The notes beneath the pieces are model-generated. The model did not search any database. It saw only the letters and a program-made list of their open reading frames with translations, and was not told the DNA's origin. Source: Hirsutella rhossiliensis (Eukaryota; Ascomycota; Sordariomycetes; Hypocreales; Ophiocordycipitaceae). From it: 64,000 nt of DNA. The translations under genes and the position numbers were made by a program. Within the stretch, counting starts at the first letter, position 1, and every line of letters begins with the position of its first letter. The stretch covers positions 3,038,001 to 3,102,000 of the forward strand of contig NW_025408674.1 of assembly GCF_020360975.1 (NCBI RefSeq), given 5' to 3'. Positions 37,549 to 48,333 of the stretch are shown piece after piece.

Positions 37549-38174
37549 TGCGTGAGGGTGTTAGGGCACCCTAACAAGAGTTAGTTTAAAGCTCTTTCAT
37601 CGTGCGGCCTAGGCTCTAAACTCCCATGGGACCATTCGTTCCTGGTCGAGTCGCTTAGCGACATCGCCATATATCCCCCGTACGACACGGGCGCCCACTA
37701 TCTCATAAAGATGCTTATGGAAAGGAGCGAGGAGCCAGCGACGTGTCGGCCAAGTAATAAAGGATGGTGTTTGGGAATACATCGTTGCGCGTGCCAGCAA
37801 TGTCAAGAGCAACGTCCCTCGATTACGGCTCCAGTAGATCGATGCGCAGAGAGTTCGGGTACTATACCCGCTTGACCTATGTGTGGCGGGAAAGGATGTC
37901 ACCCAGAAGCATCTCACCTTCATTCAGCCGTAGGCTGACTTTACATTAATCGAATAAGTTTTCCCAAATATGAGGGTTTGGTGCAGCAGGGATCAGTTAA
38001 GTTTTCTGACATCTGATTGGTTGTATGGTTTCTAAAACGTAACTCAACTGGATGATGGCCTTCTAAAAGTGGGTCCAATTTTGCACTTGCCCTGAATGTC
38101 ACAGAGCTACTCTGAGCATCGCGGGTCGCCAACAAACCCATCGTACGCAGCTGCTTTCAACCGCAGTGAACCCT
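37549..38174. other. Region upstream of the Helitron coding sequence
   Basis: No supported gene. A perfect 16-nt inverted repeat GTTAGGGCACCCTAAC lies at 37,559-37,574, just after the hypothetical frame. The Helitron 5' end probably falls in or near this stretch, but no end could be fixed. Confidence 0.4.
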
Positions 38175-41100
38175 ATGCCTCATCGAGGGTCTCAAGGTGG
38201 CGTGGTTTCCATCGTATGCATTCGCTGTGGCGAGGAGACCAAACTTGACAATGATTAGATGGAATACTGCAGCCGATGTCGCGAGTGTTGGTTTCAGATG
38301 GGAATTGATTATGACGGCATTTGCTCGCGTTGCTATCGAAAGGATGAGAAGCGCGGCTCTGACGAGCCTTATTTCTTCTCTGCCGAAAATCAACTTGACT
38401 TTGGTCCCGTACCGACACGATTGCCTGAGCTCACGCCTACAGAAGAGTCATTGATCGCTCGCGTCCACGTCCATGTGAACATCATGCTGGTGCGAGGGCA
38501 GCAGTACAAGTATCGGGGGCATGTCGTTCACTTTCTTCGTGAGGTTGGCTTGGTGTACAACCAGCTCCCACTTCTGCCACGGGAGTTAAACACGGTGTTG
38601 CTGCGTCCTGCCAACACGTCATCACACGCCAATCTAAGCCGGCAATTTACCCGTCAGTTCCGTGTGCGCCGCCAGGCGGTTATGATATGGCTTGACTACC
38701 TCCGCCATCACCATCCTGGATACCGATGCATCGTCATCGACAACGAGCGACTGAGCCAACTGCCCGAGGACGGCAATGTGGTGGACGCCATTCCCAAAGC
38801 CAGGTGGAGGCTGCCGATGTAAGACCGGAGGAGGAAGATCAGGAGGCGGAGCCTGACCTAGAGGACGCGGCTGCGGTACCGGACCTGTTGACCAAGGACA
38901 CGGAGCTCGATGCTCTGCGGTCTATTCTCGTGGGCGAGCCAGAACCGGAGGCAAGTCTTCCTCTTGCCACAGGCTCCCAAGAGCGGGCGCGGCACCAGCA
39001 GCTGCGGCTCCCGAATATACGGCATACGCCGATCAATGAGTTCAATCGCTCTCATGCCCTGCTCTCATTGGCATTCCCATGCCTCTTCCCAGACGGGAGA
39101 GCCGACTTTGTCGAGCCTCGCTTGCGGTCGATAGATTACAAGGATTACATCGAGCACGCGATGCGGTGGCACGACGGGCGTTTTGCGCGGCACCCAACCT
39201 TCCGTTTTGTCGCATTCAATACCCTGATGCGGTCCCAAGCACGTGCGCGGTCGAAGTTCTTCGTGAAGCAACATGATGGCACCGTGAAGCGCTCACGCGA
39301 GAGCAGCTTATTCAGGCGCTCGAACACAGCGAGGATCCTGAGGCGCAGGCGCTGATAAACTCAATCACAAGGCATGCGGTGTCGATTCGCGGTACGCGCC
39401 CTTTGGAACAGAAAGAGGCAGGACTCGAGGCGTATGCGTACAGCCTGGGCTGTCCTGGCGCATTTATCACATTTAGCCCAGCCGATTTGCACTGGCGGAG
39501 CCTCTACCAACACATGCCCCGATATGGAGAATGGCTGCGCGCGTCCGAGCCGGAAAGGATGGCATTGTCGCGGTACTTATTGCGTCAGAACCCTCACATT
39601 GCTGCTTTCCACTTCTACCGCCGATACTGCTTCTTTCGAGATATCGTGTTGCGGAAAAAGTTCAACGTCACGGATTACTGGGATCGATATGAATGGCAAG
39701 GCCGTGGCAGTCCGCACAACCACGGTCTGTACTGGATGCAGGAGGGCCCAGCCGCCGACATGGAGGACGAAGCTGCTCGTGACATGTTTGCACGCGTATG
39801 GGGCTTCCACGTCACGGCCGTGAACCCGGAGCCCGTAGGACTGTGCCTCAGGGGGAGGGCAATCCGCTGAGCGTGGATCCGCTGGGCGTGGAGATGACAT
39901 TCCTGCGGCTCTCGCAAATCGTCAACCGCTGCCAGCGCCACAGATGCAATACCACGTACTGCTTGCGAGTCAGAAAGGGAAGCGGTGACCTCGCGAGGGA
40001 CATGGAAGGAGCTGCTGGCGACATTGAGGCGGCCAACGTGGCGAATCCGGAAAGGGAGTGTCGTTTCGACTTCCCCCGTGCCTTGAGAGAGCTGGCCGCG
40101 GTCATCAGGAAGGAAGGCAGGTCGTACTACATCTTCGAGGCGGCCCGCAACGACAGCCTCATGAACCATTTCAATCCTGCCATCATTCTGGGATGGTTGG
40201 CCAACATTGACATATCTCCATGCACCAGCTTGCAAGCAGTCATTACATACGCTGCCAAGTATTGCAGCAAATCGGAGAAGAAGACAGAGCCTTACTGCAG
40301 GCTTGCGGATCAGATTTTGCCGCATACAGCACACCACCAACCTCTGTTGTCCTTCTCCTCTCGCCTCATGAACAAGCTGATTGCGGAGAGAGATTATTCA
40401 GCGCAGGAAATCTCCCACTTGCTACTCAATATCCCTCTGCAGGAAGGGACTCGGGTGGTTGTGTACGTCGACTGCCGCCCGTTGAGCAGCATGCGCGGTC
40501 GTACCGCGTCGATGATGATGTCAGTGAGGCTGTCGGCAGCTACCGGAAATATCTGCAGAGAAATGACCAGCATGAGAGTATTACTTATCTCGAGTACCTG
40601 CAGTCGTACAATCTCAAGACATGGAGGAGACTCGGTGCGAACGCGAAGAAGAGGGTTCTGTCCTACTGTCCTCGGTATAGGCCAGTGGAAACCTCAACCC
40701 AGTTTCATGACTTCTGCCGCGTCAAGTTGATGATGGCCCATCCGCATCGCGCTCCGGAGGAGTTGCTTGCTGTGGACGGGCAGCGGTTTGAGTCCTTTGT
40801 TGCGGCGTACCGGTGTTGTCGGCAGCGACACCATTTCCATGAGGACGACCATTACGGGGAGGTGGGAACAAACGAGCTCCAGGCGGAGGACGATGAGTTT
40901 GAGCAGGAGGTCCATGACGAGCCCATCGCAGAGGAGGACTGGCATGAGCTCGCCCGCATGCTGCCAGACCGGCCGCTGGAGGAAGAGGACATCGACGTAC
41001 TTGGCCGGCGAAATATCGACGTGAATTATGACTGGGCTCACGTGGGACGATATACCAACGAGGATATTCTCAGCGGCAACTACTGGGAGCAACGCAAGGC

Positions 41101-42579
41101 GGAAAGCTCCTTTCCCTTGATGTGGAGCACCAGCCTCTGGAAGCACGCGATGCCCTGAATCCGGAGCAGCGCATCGTGTATGACACGGTGATGGGCCACT
41201 TTCTCGCCCAAGACCGTTCCCAGTTGTTACTCCATGTCGATGGTGGCGGTGGCACAGGCAAGTCATATCTCATCAACCTGCTCTCGGCGCACCTCCAGGC
41301 CGCTACACGCGGGAGAGTGACACCTGTCTGGCGTGCCGCACCGACGGGTGTCGCAGGGAACCAGATATCAGGCACTACTTTGCACTCGCTGCTTCACCTC
41401 CCGATCAACAAGGACTTCAGGCCGCTCTCCGCCATCGACAAGGCCCAGCTCCAGAAGAAGCTGAAGGATATTCAGTACCTAATCATTGACGAGAAGAGTA
41501 TGCTGGGACTGCGTATGCTATCCTGGATCGACGACCGTCTCCGTGAGGCATTTCCGCATCGGAACGAGGAGTTCTTTGGCGGACTCAATATCCTTTTGGT
41601 CGGCGACTTCTTCCAGCTTCCCCCTGTTCTACAGAAACCGCTGTACTACGACAAAGAGGTGCAGGGAGTGGAGATCAAGGAAGGAACGCTTATATGCGCT
41701 TCGATAAGACCGTCTTCCTGAGCGTTGTTCAGCGGCAGTGCGGCGATGATCAGGCGTCCTTTCGCAAGGCTCTCGGAGAACTGCGGCCGCTCCTACTATC
41801 CCACGAGTCCTGGAAACTTCTCCGGCCGCGTGCAGGCAAAGCCAGACGATCAGGAGGTCGCCAGGTTCGCCAACGCCTTACGGGTATATGCCACGAAAGA
41901 CCGGGTGAACGAATATAACCATTACCACCTTGACCGCCTCAACCGACCAGTCATTCAGGTCATCGCTACAAATGTTGGCCCCGGCGCGGCTGCTGCTCCG
42001 GACGACAAGGCGGGCAACCTTGCGAAACAGGTCCCTGTATGCATTGGTGCCCGCTTAATGCTGACGTGCAACCTCTGGCAACAAGTTGGCCTCTGCAACG
42101 GCGCTCGCGGCACAGTGCACAACATTGGCTGGGCACCTGGCGCTGATCCCATCCGAGACCAACCGTGTGTAATCATGATGGAGTTTGACAAATATACCGG
42201 ACCGGCATTCCTGACCACCGCGGATGGTAGGAAGATTGTCCCGATTGTGGCAGTAAAAAGGGATTTCCTCGTTGGAGCAACACTCTGCACTCGCACTCAG
42301 TTTCCCCTGGTCGTATGCTACGCCATTACGGTTCATAAGTCGCAGAGCATCACCGAAGACAGGATCGTGACAGATCTGTCCTGCCGTGACTTTCAGACAG
42401 GTTTGAGTTATGTGGCCGTCTCGCGTGTAAAAACGCTACAGGGGTTGATGCTCGATGCCCCGTTCGACCGCAATCATCTGACATACACATCCCCCCCGGA
42501 GGGTATCAAGATGAAGATGAGGGACCAAAGATTTAGGAGTTGGCAGGTTCTCACTCAGAATCCGTATAAGAACGGCTAG
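38175..42579 (+). pseudogene. Helitron Rep/helicase (RepHel), frameshifted
   Basis: Rolling-circle transposon replicase, joining an HUH endonuclease to a Pif1-type helicase. From ATG 38,175 the order is: three CxxC pairs (CIRC, CSRC, CSRC) at 38,217-38,335; a Helitron N-terminal region; the Rep domain at about 39,380-39,850 with the HUH-type motif GRGSPHNHG near 39,707; a tyrosine motif TYAAKYCSK near 40,247; and the helicase at about 41,160-42,579 with the Walker A motif GGGGTGKS near 41,243, Walker B LIIDE near 41,484, VGDFFQLPP near 41,598 and the C-terminal HKSQS near 42,336. It is split by an in-frame TAG at 38,256 and by at least seven single-base frame changes (about 38,805, 39,290, a compensating pair near 39,400-39,420, 39,850, 40,480, 41,118, 41,690 and 41,800). 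GC content is normal and there is no RIP. As written it cannot make a single protein. Confidence 0.9.
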
Positions 42580-42705
42580 GGCTACGTAACTCCACTTGAT
42601 GCTACCAAGACGTAGATGACGCAATGAATGCATGACTGTAGATTCTTGAATTTTCAGGCCTGCCTTACCGTTGACAGCAGACTTGCAGCCTTCGGCTGAT
42701 TGTAT

Positions 42706-42735
42706 GCCTTGCACCACTGGTCTAAAGTGCAAGGC
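42706..42735 (+). other. Hairpin downstream of the Helitron helicase
   Basis: GCCTTGCAC and GTGCAAGGC form a perfect 9-bp stem around a 12-nt loop, 127 bp after the helicase stop codon. It could be a transcript-end structure or a Helitron subterminal hairpin, but no CTRR end follows within 12 bases. Confidence 0.4.
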
Positions 42736-42838
42736 GTGACGAAGTATTTTATCTGTGTATTCACGTCGCTCTATGGCCTAAGGAGCACTTACCTAGGCGT
42801 GCACACTCTGATATCAACCTTCTCCTCGACGGGATCAA

Positions 42839-43150
42839 ATGACCAAGAGCACCGGCAGCTTCCTTGCGCTGCGTGAGACAGTCGACAAGTTCGGGCTGAT
42901 GCGGCGAGAATCACAACCGCGGATGCGGGGTGACGGCGTTGACGACGCCAACTTTAAGAAGAGCGTGGCCAACAAGGCCACTCTGAAACTGTACGAGCTG
43001 AAGAAGGGGCTCGGAGGGATGATTAAAGGTGCCGTCGTGGTCGACGCGGCTGACGAGAATGCAAGGAAGCGTGGCGGCAATAAGGTGAAGAACACCCGCA
43101 CGGGGTCCTCCAACCTTGGTAACAGGCTGTTCGAGAATGGACTTAATTAA
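42839..43150 (+). CDS. Hypothetical small basic protein, 103 residues
   Basis: ATG at 42,839, stop ending at 43,150. Not recognised. The product is lysine- and asparagine-rich and soluble, with alternating charged and small residues (KLYELKKGLGGMIKGAVVVD), no signal peptide and no membrane helix. It lies 260 bp after the Helitron helicase on the same strand, so it may be a second Helitron gene or cargo. Opposite-strand frames of similar length overlap it, so coding status is uncertain. Confidence 0.35.
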   Translation: MTKSTGSFLALRETVDKFGLMRRESQPRMRGDGVDDANFKKSVANKATLKLYELKKGLGGMIKGAVVVDAADENARKRGGNKVKNTRTGSSNLGNRLFENGLN

Positions 43151-43432
43151 CACCCTGGCGCGCAAGGTGGACATACAATACGGCAGGCGACTCTCCCTTG
43201 TAAACCCTGACAAGCCCAACGCCGCGACTAACTAACTGTGGCGCACAACTACCTCTACAAAGAAGCTCCCCTGTCAAGGTTTTACGGCATGGCTGCCGCA
43301 CTCGTCCCACAGAGTTCCCGAGAAAACACTCACTGGTGCCGCATCGAAGGCGATTGGCTCTGAGAATTGATAATTTAGCCTTTAGAATCGATGAGACAGT
43401 TTATAAATTATATTACTCGAATGCCATATATA

Positions 43433-43461
43433 CCCAGCTGAATCATGAGCTGGGCCCCTAA
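43433..43461 (+). other. Candidate Helitron 3' end (hairpin plus CTAA)
   Basis: CCCAGCT and AGCTGGG form a 7-bp stem with an 8-nt loop (43,433-43,454). CTAA at 43,458-43,461 follows and is itself followed by T. Helitrons end in a GC-rich hairpin and CTRR and insert before T, but the 3-nt gap here is shorter than usual. Suggestive only. Confidence 0.3.
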
Positions 43462-43464
43462 TGG

Positions 43465-43473
43465 CCAGATTTA
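43465..43473. repeat. Target site duplication of the Mutator-like element (left)
   Basis: CCAGATTTA, repeated at 46,087-46,095. Nine bases is the classical Mutator duplication; if the element end is drawn 2 bases further out, 7 bases (AGATTTA) remain. Confidence 0.75.
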
Positions 43474-46086
43474 GGGCCCAATTATCTATACACCTCCTTT
43501 TATTAACTGTACACCAAAAAGTGGATCAACTGTGGCTGGGTCAGGCGCAGTGCCGATGCCGCTAATTTTGGTGCGCCCATTCCCGGCCGGCCAGCTGGCC
43601 AGTTCGTGATGCTTGCGTAACAACATCCTGTAACCGTAACTATCAGCAATACCATCAAAACTGAAGCTATTCGCACCGCGTTTTCTGCCCTTACGAGCCC
43701 GAATCATGGAGTCGCTTACGAAGACACTATTCCCGACCTTCCAGGCCGCGATGGAAGCCGCCGATACCGTTGTTGAGGCTGAGGGCTACGCCCTACACAT
43801 TCGAACATCGAAGCGGGATAACGCTGGCCAACGCAAGTCTGCACTTGTTCGTTGTATCAAGGCCGGCCCCTACGAAAATCGGAAGGATAAAGCTGCTCAT
43901 ATCTCTCGTCGTCGCCTCAATACAGCAACCCAGAAAACAGACTGTGAATTTCGCCTCTCGTTGAAGGAAAAACGCGGTTACTGGACTATCTCTTATCTTC
44001 ACGATGTTCACAATCATCGCCTTGTTGATGACCCGATGGTCTTTCCGAAGTACCGGGCGCTTGTTATCCAGAAGTATCGCGACGACATTATCCGGAAGTT
44101 TAATAACAATACCCGGCCGACCGATATTGCTGGCGAGCTTCGTGACCTGGTTCACGACGATCCTCGTTTAGCCGGTATCACGGCTCAAGACGTGAGTAAC
44201 GCCTTGGCTAGGCACCGTCAGGAAGAACTAGCTGGCCGTACGCCTCTTCAGTTTCTCTACGGCCGGCTAGATAAGTCCGACTTCTTTCATCGAGATAGTC
44301 GTGATCCCCAGGGCCGGCTAACTGGGCTATTTCTCGCGCCTCGTGCTACCTTCCATCGATGGCGTCAGCATCACGATGTCCTCGTCCTCGACTGTACCTA
44401 CAAGACGAACCGATTCAATATGCCGTTATTGAATATCTGCGCGGCCACTCGAGATAACAAAACGTTCTCTATTGCCTCTATCTTCTTGAACGGCGAGACC
44501 GAGTCCCATTACTATTGGGCTATCTCGTTGCTGCTAGTCCTTTGCGAGAAGGAGTCGATCCCATTTCCAAGGGTCACTGTCACGGACCGAGATACTGCGT
44601 TGCTTAAGGCGTTAGATAGCTTTCGCGAGCTTCAAAACAGTACTAACCTTCTCTGCACGTGGCATATTAACCAGAATGTCGTTGCGAAATGCAAGCAATT
44701 TTTCCTAAGGCATCAAAAATCGGCAATCGAGTCGTACGGGCCCCGGCATTCCAAGCGTTTCTACAAGAGTGGAACGAGATCGTCAAGTCACAAGATGTGA
44801 ATAGCTTCAACGAACGTTTACGCCAATTTGAGACACCAGGCCGCCACCCGCTTGCAGCTATACAATACTGTTGCAATACGTGGCTAACGCCTTGGAAGGA
44901 GAAGTTTGTATCTTGTTTCGTTAATCAATATCGCCACTTCGGGCGTACAACGACCTCGATCGTCGAGGACTTCACTCTCATATGAAGAAGTTCCTTTGGT
45001 CCTGTACGGGCGATTTGACGACCGTTTTCCAACGATTCGAACGCTTCTGGGGCCATCAGGCTGCTCAGATCACAGCGATAGAGAATCGAAACCTCCACAA
45101 GATATCAACGTTCTCCTACAGGCGCCGTATATGCCGATCCGCGAGCGAGTATCGTCATATGCGTTAAAGCTACTAATAGATGAGCATCGCAAGATCCTCT
45201 AGACCCCGAAGTCAACGGGCCAAACCGCCGCCAGGTCAATGTCCTTGTAATTGGGCTACTAGTCGAGGGCTACCGTGCTGCCATCGAATCTTCGAGTCTA
45301 TCAACACCAATACCTCCCTTACACTCGACGACTTCGACCCATTTTGGTATATTCCGATCGATACAAGCGCTCAGGGCACAAGCCCTACTCGGGCACCATA
45401 CGAGCCACAAGTTATCAGGGCTAAGGGCCGCCCCAAGGCTCACTCAACCTCGAAGAGTCACGGCGGTCAAGATCAACGCGGCGGGATCCGTCACATCACG
45501 AGATCGCTGAACGGCATGAGCGGGCTGAGGCTATACGACTGCCTCCTCCTCAACGGCACCAGCGGCGATGACGGGTACGGTAACGGCCGCGATGACTTCA
45601 ACGGAACGAGGGCTGCGGCACATCGAGGAAAACGGCGATACGTACGAGGCAGGCACACGGATGCAACGGGCGTATCAACAAGCCGGGCGTCAAACGCCAG
45701 TCTCTGATGATGACGATCAGCCGGTACGGCGGGAGACCCAAGACTGCATCTTCGTCGCTGGCCTCACGGACGATGCCGCCCTTGAGGATGTATGGGATCA
45801 ATTGGAATCACAGTTAGATGAAGCGGATCAGGCACGTAGTGCACTCGAAGAAGGAGGCCTGTTGTAAACACCAAAGAATAGTCTCATCAGCATAGAAAGC
45901 GCAGTACGAATAGCTTCAATTTTGGGTGCCTTATCGTTGAAGGAGAACTGTTACTACCTGGCTCTACTTATCGTAGAGAATGTGTGCATACAAATTGGCG
46001 GTATCGGCCCTCTTCGGCCGTCAGCCACAGTTAATCCACTTTTTGGGTGTACAGTTAATGAAAGTGGGTGGATAGATAACTTGGGC
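43474..46086 (+). mobile_element. Mutator-like element (MULE) with terminal inverted repeats
   Basis: A 2.6-kb DNA transposon bounded by inverted repeats of about 65 bp: 43,474-43,538 (from GGGCCCAATTATCTATAC) and 46,022-46,086 (reverse complement from GCCCAAGTTATCTATCC), sharing blocks such as TTAACTGTACACC and CTGTGGCTG. It is flanked by the duplication CCAGATTTA. It holds a broken transposase. The right end lies 42 bp past the duplication from the FMO-3 stop codon. It is not RIP'd. Confidence 0.92.
43706..45867 (+). pseudogene. MULE transposase, frameshifted
   Basis: Mutator-type transposase with an N-terminal FAR1/WRKY-GCM1-type zinc domain (conserved Cys, ending YLHDVHNHRL near residues 107-116), the DDE catalytic domain (LVLDCTYKTNRFNMPL near 44,388, VTVTDRDTALL near 44,575, CTWHINQNV near 44,655) and a C-terminal SWIM-type zinc relic (CPCNWATSRGLPCCH near 45,242). 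The first frame is open for 364 codons, then the reading frame changes near 44,700 (in a run of five T), 44,970, 45,105 and 45,195. Each change moves to a frame that continues the family sequence, so these are single-base indels rather than introns. An acidic C-terminal tail ends at 45,867. Confidence 0.9.
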
Positions 46087-46095
46087 CCAGATTTA
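46087..46095. repeat. Target site duplication of the Mutator-like element (right)
   Basis: CCAGATTTA, identical to 43,465-43,473. It lies in what should be the 3' untranslated region of FMO-3. Confidence 0.75.
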
Positions 46096-46137
46096 TATGA
46101 GTCTCTCATTGGATCCAGACGAAACTCTCTCCTCTTG

Positions 46138-48153
46138 TCAAGGATTATGCATTTTCGCCCAGTACTTCTTTTCCCAGTCGCTGTTGATGTGTCGATAGTC
46201 TTCGGGGCCATAAGGCTCCCAAATCTCAGAGAGGAAGCCCTGCTTGCGGTGAGGATCCAGGCCGAGGTCACGTTGCAGCAAATCCAGGTACGGGACGGCA
46301 TCAAAGATAAAAGACGGGGCCTTGTTCCCCCAGTCAGCCGGATAGCGCCACTTTCCAAATCGATTGTGCAGTACTGTCTCGTACTGCAACTTTTCCATGG
46401 ATGCTTCGTCGCCCAAAGCGGATGCAGGGTCGTTCTCGAGAACCCCGGAGAAATAAGCAACGATCCAAAGGCCCTGCAGATGCGCTGTGAGAGTGTTGCT
46501 AAAGTTTCCCACCATCCCGGCGAAAACTATGTCGCGGGCACGTAAGAAACGCTCTGATGGCGGCACGATGAAGTGATGTAGCATGTAGGATGTCAGGGCA
46601 TTGCAAGGTGCGGCTGCCTTCTCGACACTTGCACTCTTCTCGTCAGAGACAAGTGGTGTGTAGTTCTTGGTCCACTCAGGTTGGTTTTGTAGTCGGGGAA
46701 ACAGCATCATAATCTCCTCGTCTGCTCGCTGGAGGAGGGCCGTCTGGTTTCCAAGGTCCTTGCTCGGAGCATTTTCCTCCTGGAGATGGGGGATCCCGAG
46801 TTCCTTCTCAACCCCCGCTGGAAGAAATTTCAAGGGCGGAACTTGCTTCCAGCCCGTGTGGGCAAGAACTGCATCCGATTCAAGCGCGGCGCCGTCAGCG
46901 AGATGCACTTTGCCTGGGCTAAGACGATCGACTTCACCGATATGGACGTTGACCTGATCGGATTTCACGAAGTCGAAGAAGTCCTCATCGTAATTGAGAA
47001 TACTAAAGCTGGTTCCAGTGAACATAGCTTCAATCCAGGGCTTCAGCTTGGCCGTCTCCGGATGCGAGTCGTAGGCGTTGAGACTCAACACATCGTTTCC
47101 CAACACCTTCCAGAATGAGTCGACGATGAATCTCCCGATGGCAGTGCGGTGAAGAAGGCGGCGAGCACCAGCGTAGCCGTCCAAGTCACCCCAGATGCAT
47201 GGGCTGAACCACGTCAGAAAGCGTATGTCTATATAGCGCCATAGTGTCAGAACAAGTATTGAATCGAGGCATGTTCCAAGATTTCAACATACTTGCAAGT
47301 TTCTCAATCCATTTCTTAAAGGGCGTGACGTATGGAGGTGACATCCAACACGGGCCATGTCCAGACGCTATTCAATGTTAGCAGCTGGCGTTGCAACGCG
47401 CACATCGCCGAGGCCTCCGTACAGCGAATAACCCAGTTCACCTGGACCCCAGCCTTGGCGTATGAATAGACGGCATCCCAAGAGAATTTGGACGCGCCCA
47501 CAATCGTGATGGCCTTTGCCGTCTCCAGTGTATCTCTGTTCTGGAGAAAATCCTTGCCATGAAAGATTCTGCCACCAAACGTTTCTTGCCCGTTCATGTG
47601 TGGTATAAATGGCTCCGAAGTCAAACCGGTCGCAATGATGAGTCGACGAGCGAACACCTTGCGCTCCTCTCCCCTGATATCGACGGTGGTCAGAATCCAC
47701 CCCCCTCCAGCGGTAAGCTGGTGCTCGGCGACTGTGACTCGTGTGCGGAGGCGTATGCACTCATGGATTCCAAACTTGACTGCGTACGCTTTCAGATAAG
47801 CATTAACGACCTCTCCGGGAATATGCTCTCCATTCTTGATCTGAAAACGGTCACAGTCCATGGGAAAGTCCGGATACTCGTAGGTTCCCAGAAGGTTGTT
47901 GCTCTTCAAGCCAGGATACAAGCGCTCATCTGCCCAAGTCCCGCCCAGGGAAGACTGCGAGTCGAGAACAACCATGCTGTCATCTGGCCGAACGCAGCGG
48001 TACTGCTTTGCAGCCGCCAGTCCGTACCAGCCTGCCGAGCTCCGACTCGTCAGTGTACCCGAGGCATTTTTTGGCTCCCGTCCTCGATGCTCGACTTGGT
48101 GGGGAAAGCACAAACTCACCAGCGCCGACAACTACACAGTCCAGCGACTCCAT
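46138..48153 (-). CDS. Flavin-dependent monooxygenase, dimethylaniline/Baeyer-Villiger-like (FMO-3)
   Basis: Predicted 602-residue FAD- and NADPH-dependent monooxygenase. Four exons: 48,153-48,120, 48,031-47,423, 47,367-47,293 and 47,228-46,138. The introns of 88, 55 and 64 nt each have GT...branch...AG (GTGAGT/CTGAC, GTACGG/GCTAAC, GTATGT/CTGAC), and every join restores conserved sequence: GAG|WYGLAAA, VIR|SSGHGPCWM and KLA|NIRFLTW. Motifs are the FAD site VVVGAGWYG (residues 7-15), SLGGTW (40-45), the FMO-like GGRIFHGKDF, and a second site ITIVGASKFSWDA. Met at 48,186 is a possible alternative start 11 codons upstream. The frame is intact although the gene is wedged between two transposons: the MULE duplication 42 bp after the stop and the hAT duplication 172 bp before the start. 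Its promoter and terminator may therefore be partly transposon sequence. Confidence 0.9.
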
Positions 48154-48325
48154 TGTGTCAGCTGGCAGAGGCCGAGTTGGCATCAATGCTGCAGTAAAGA
48201 TGTTCAGAGGGCAGGCTTTGTTCGCTATACGGCCGTGGCTGAGCCGTGGCTCAGGTTTAATAGCGCAGACAGGGGTTAGGCGCCCAGCTTGTTCCGACCT
48301 GGTTCACTTTTAACCCAAGGCATGG

Positions 48326-48333
48326 GCTCCCGA
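48326..48333. repeat. Target site duplication of the hAT element (left)
   Basis: GCTCCCGA, repeated exactly at 52,110-52,117. Eight bases is the diagnostic length for hAT transposons. Confidence 0.92.
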
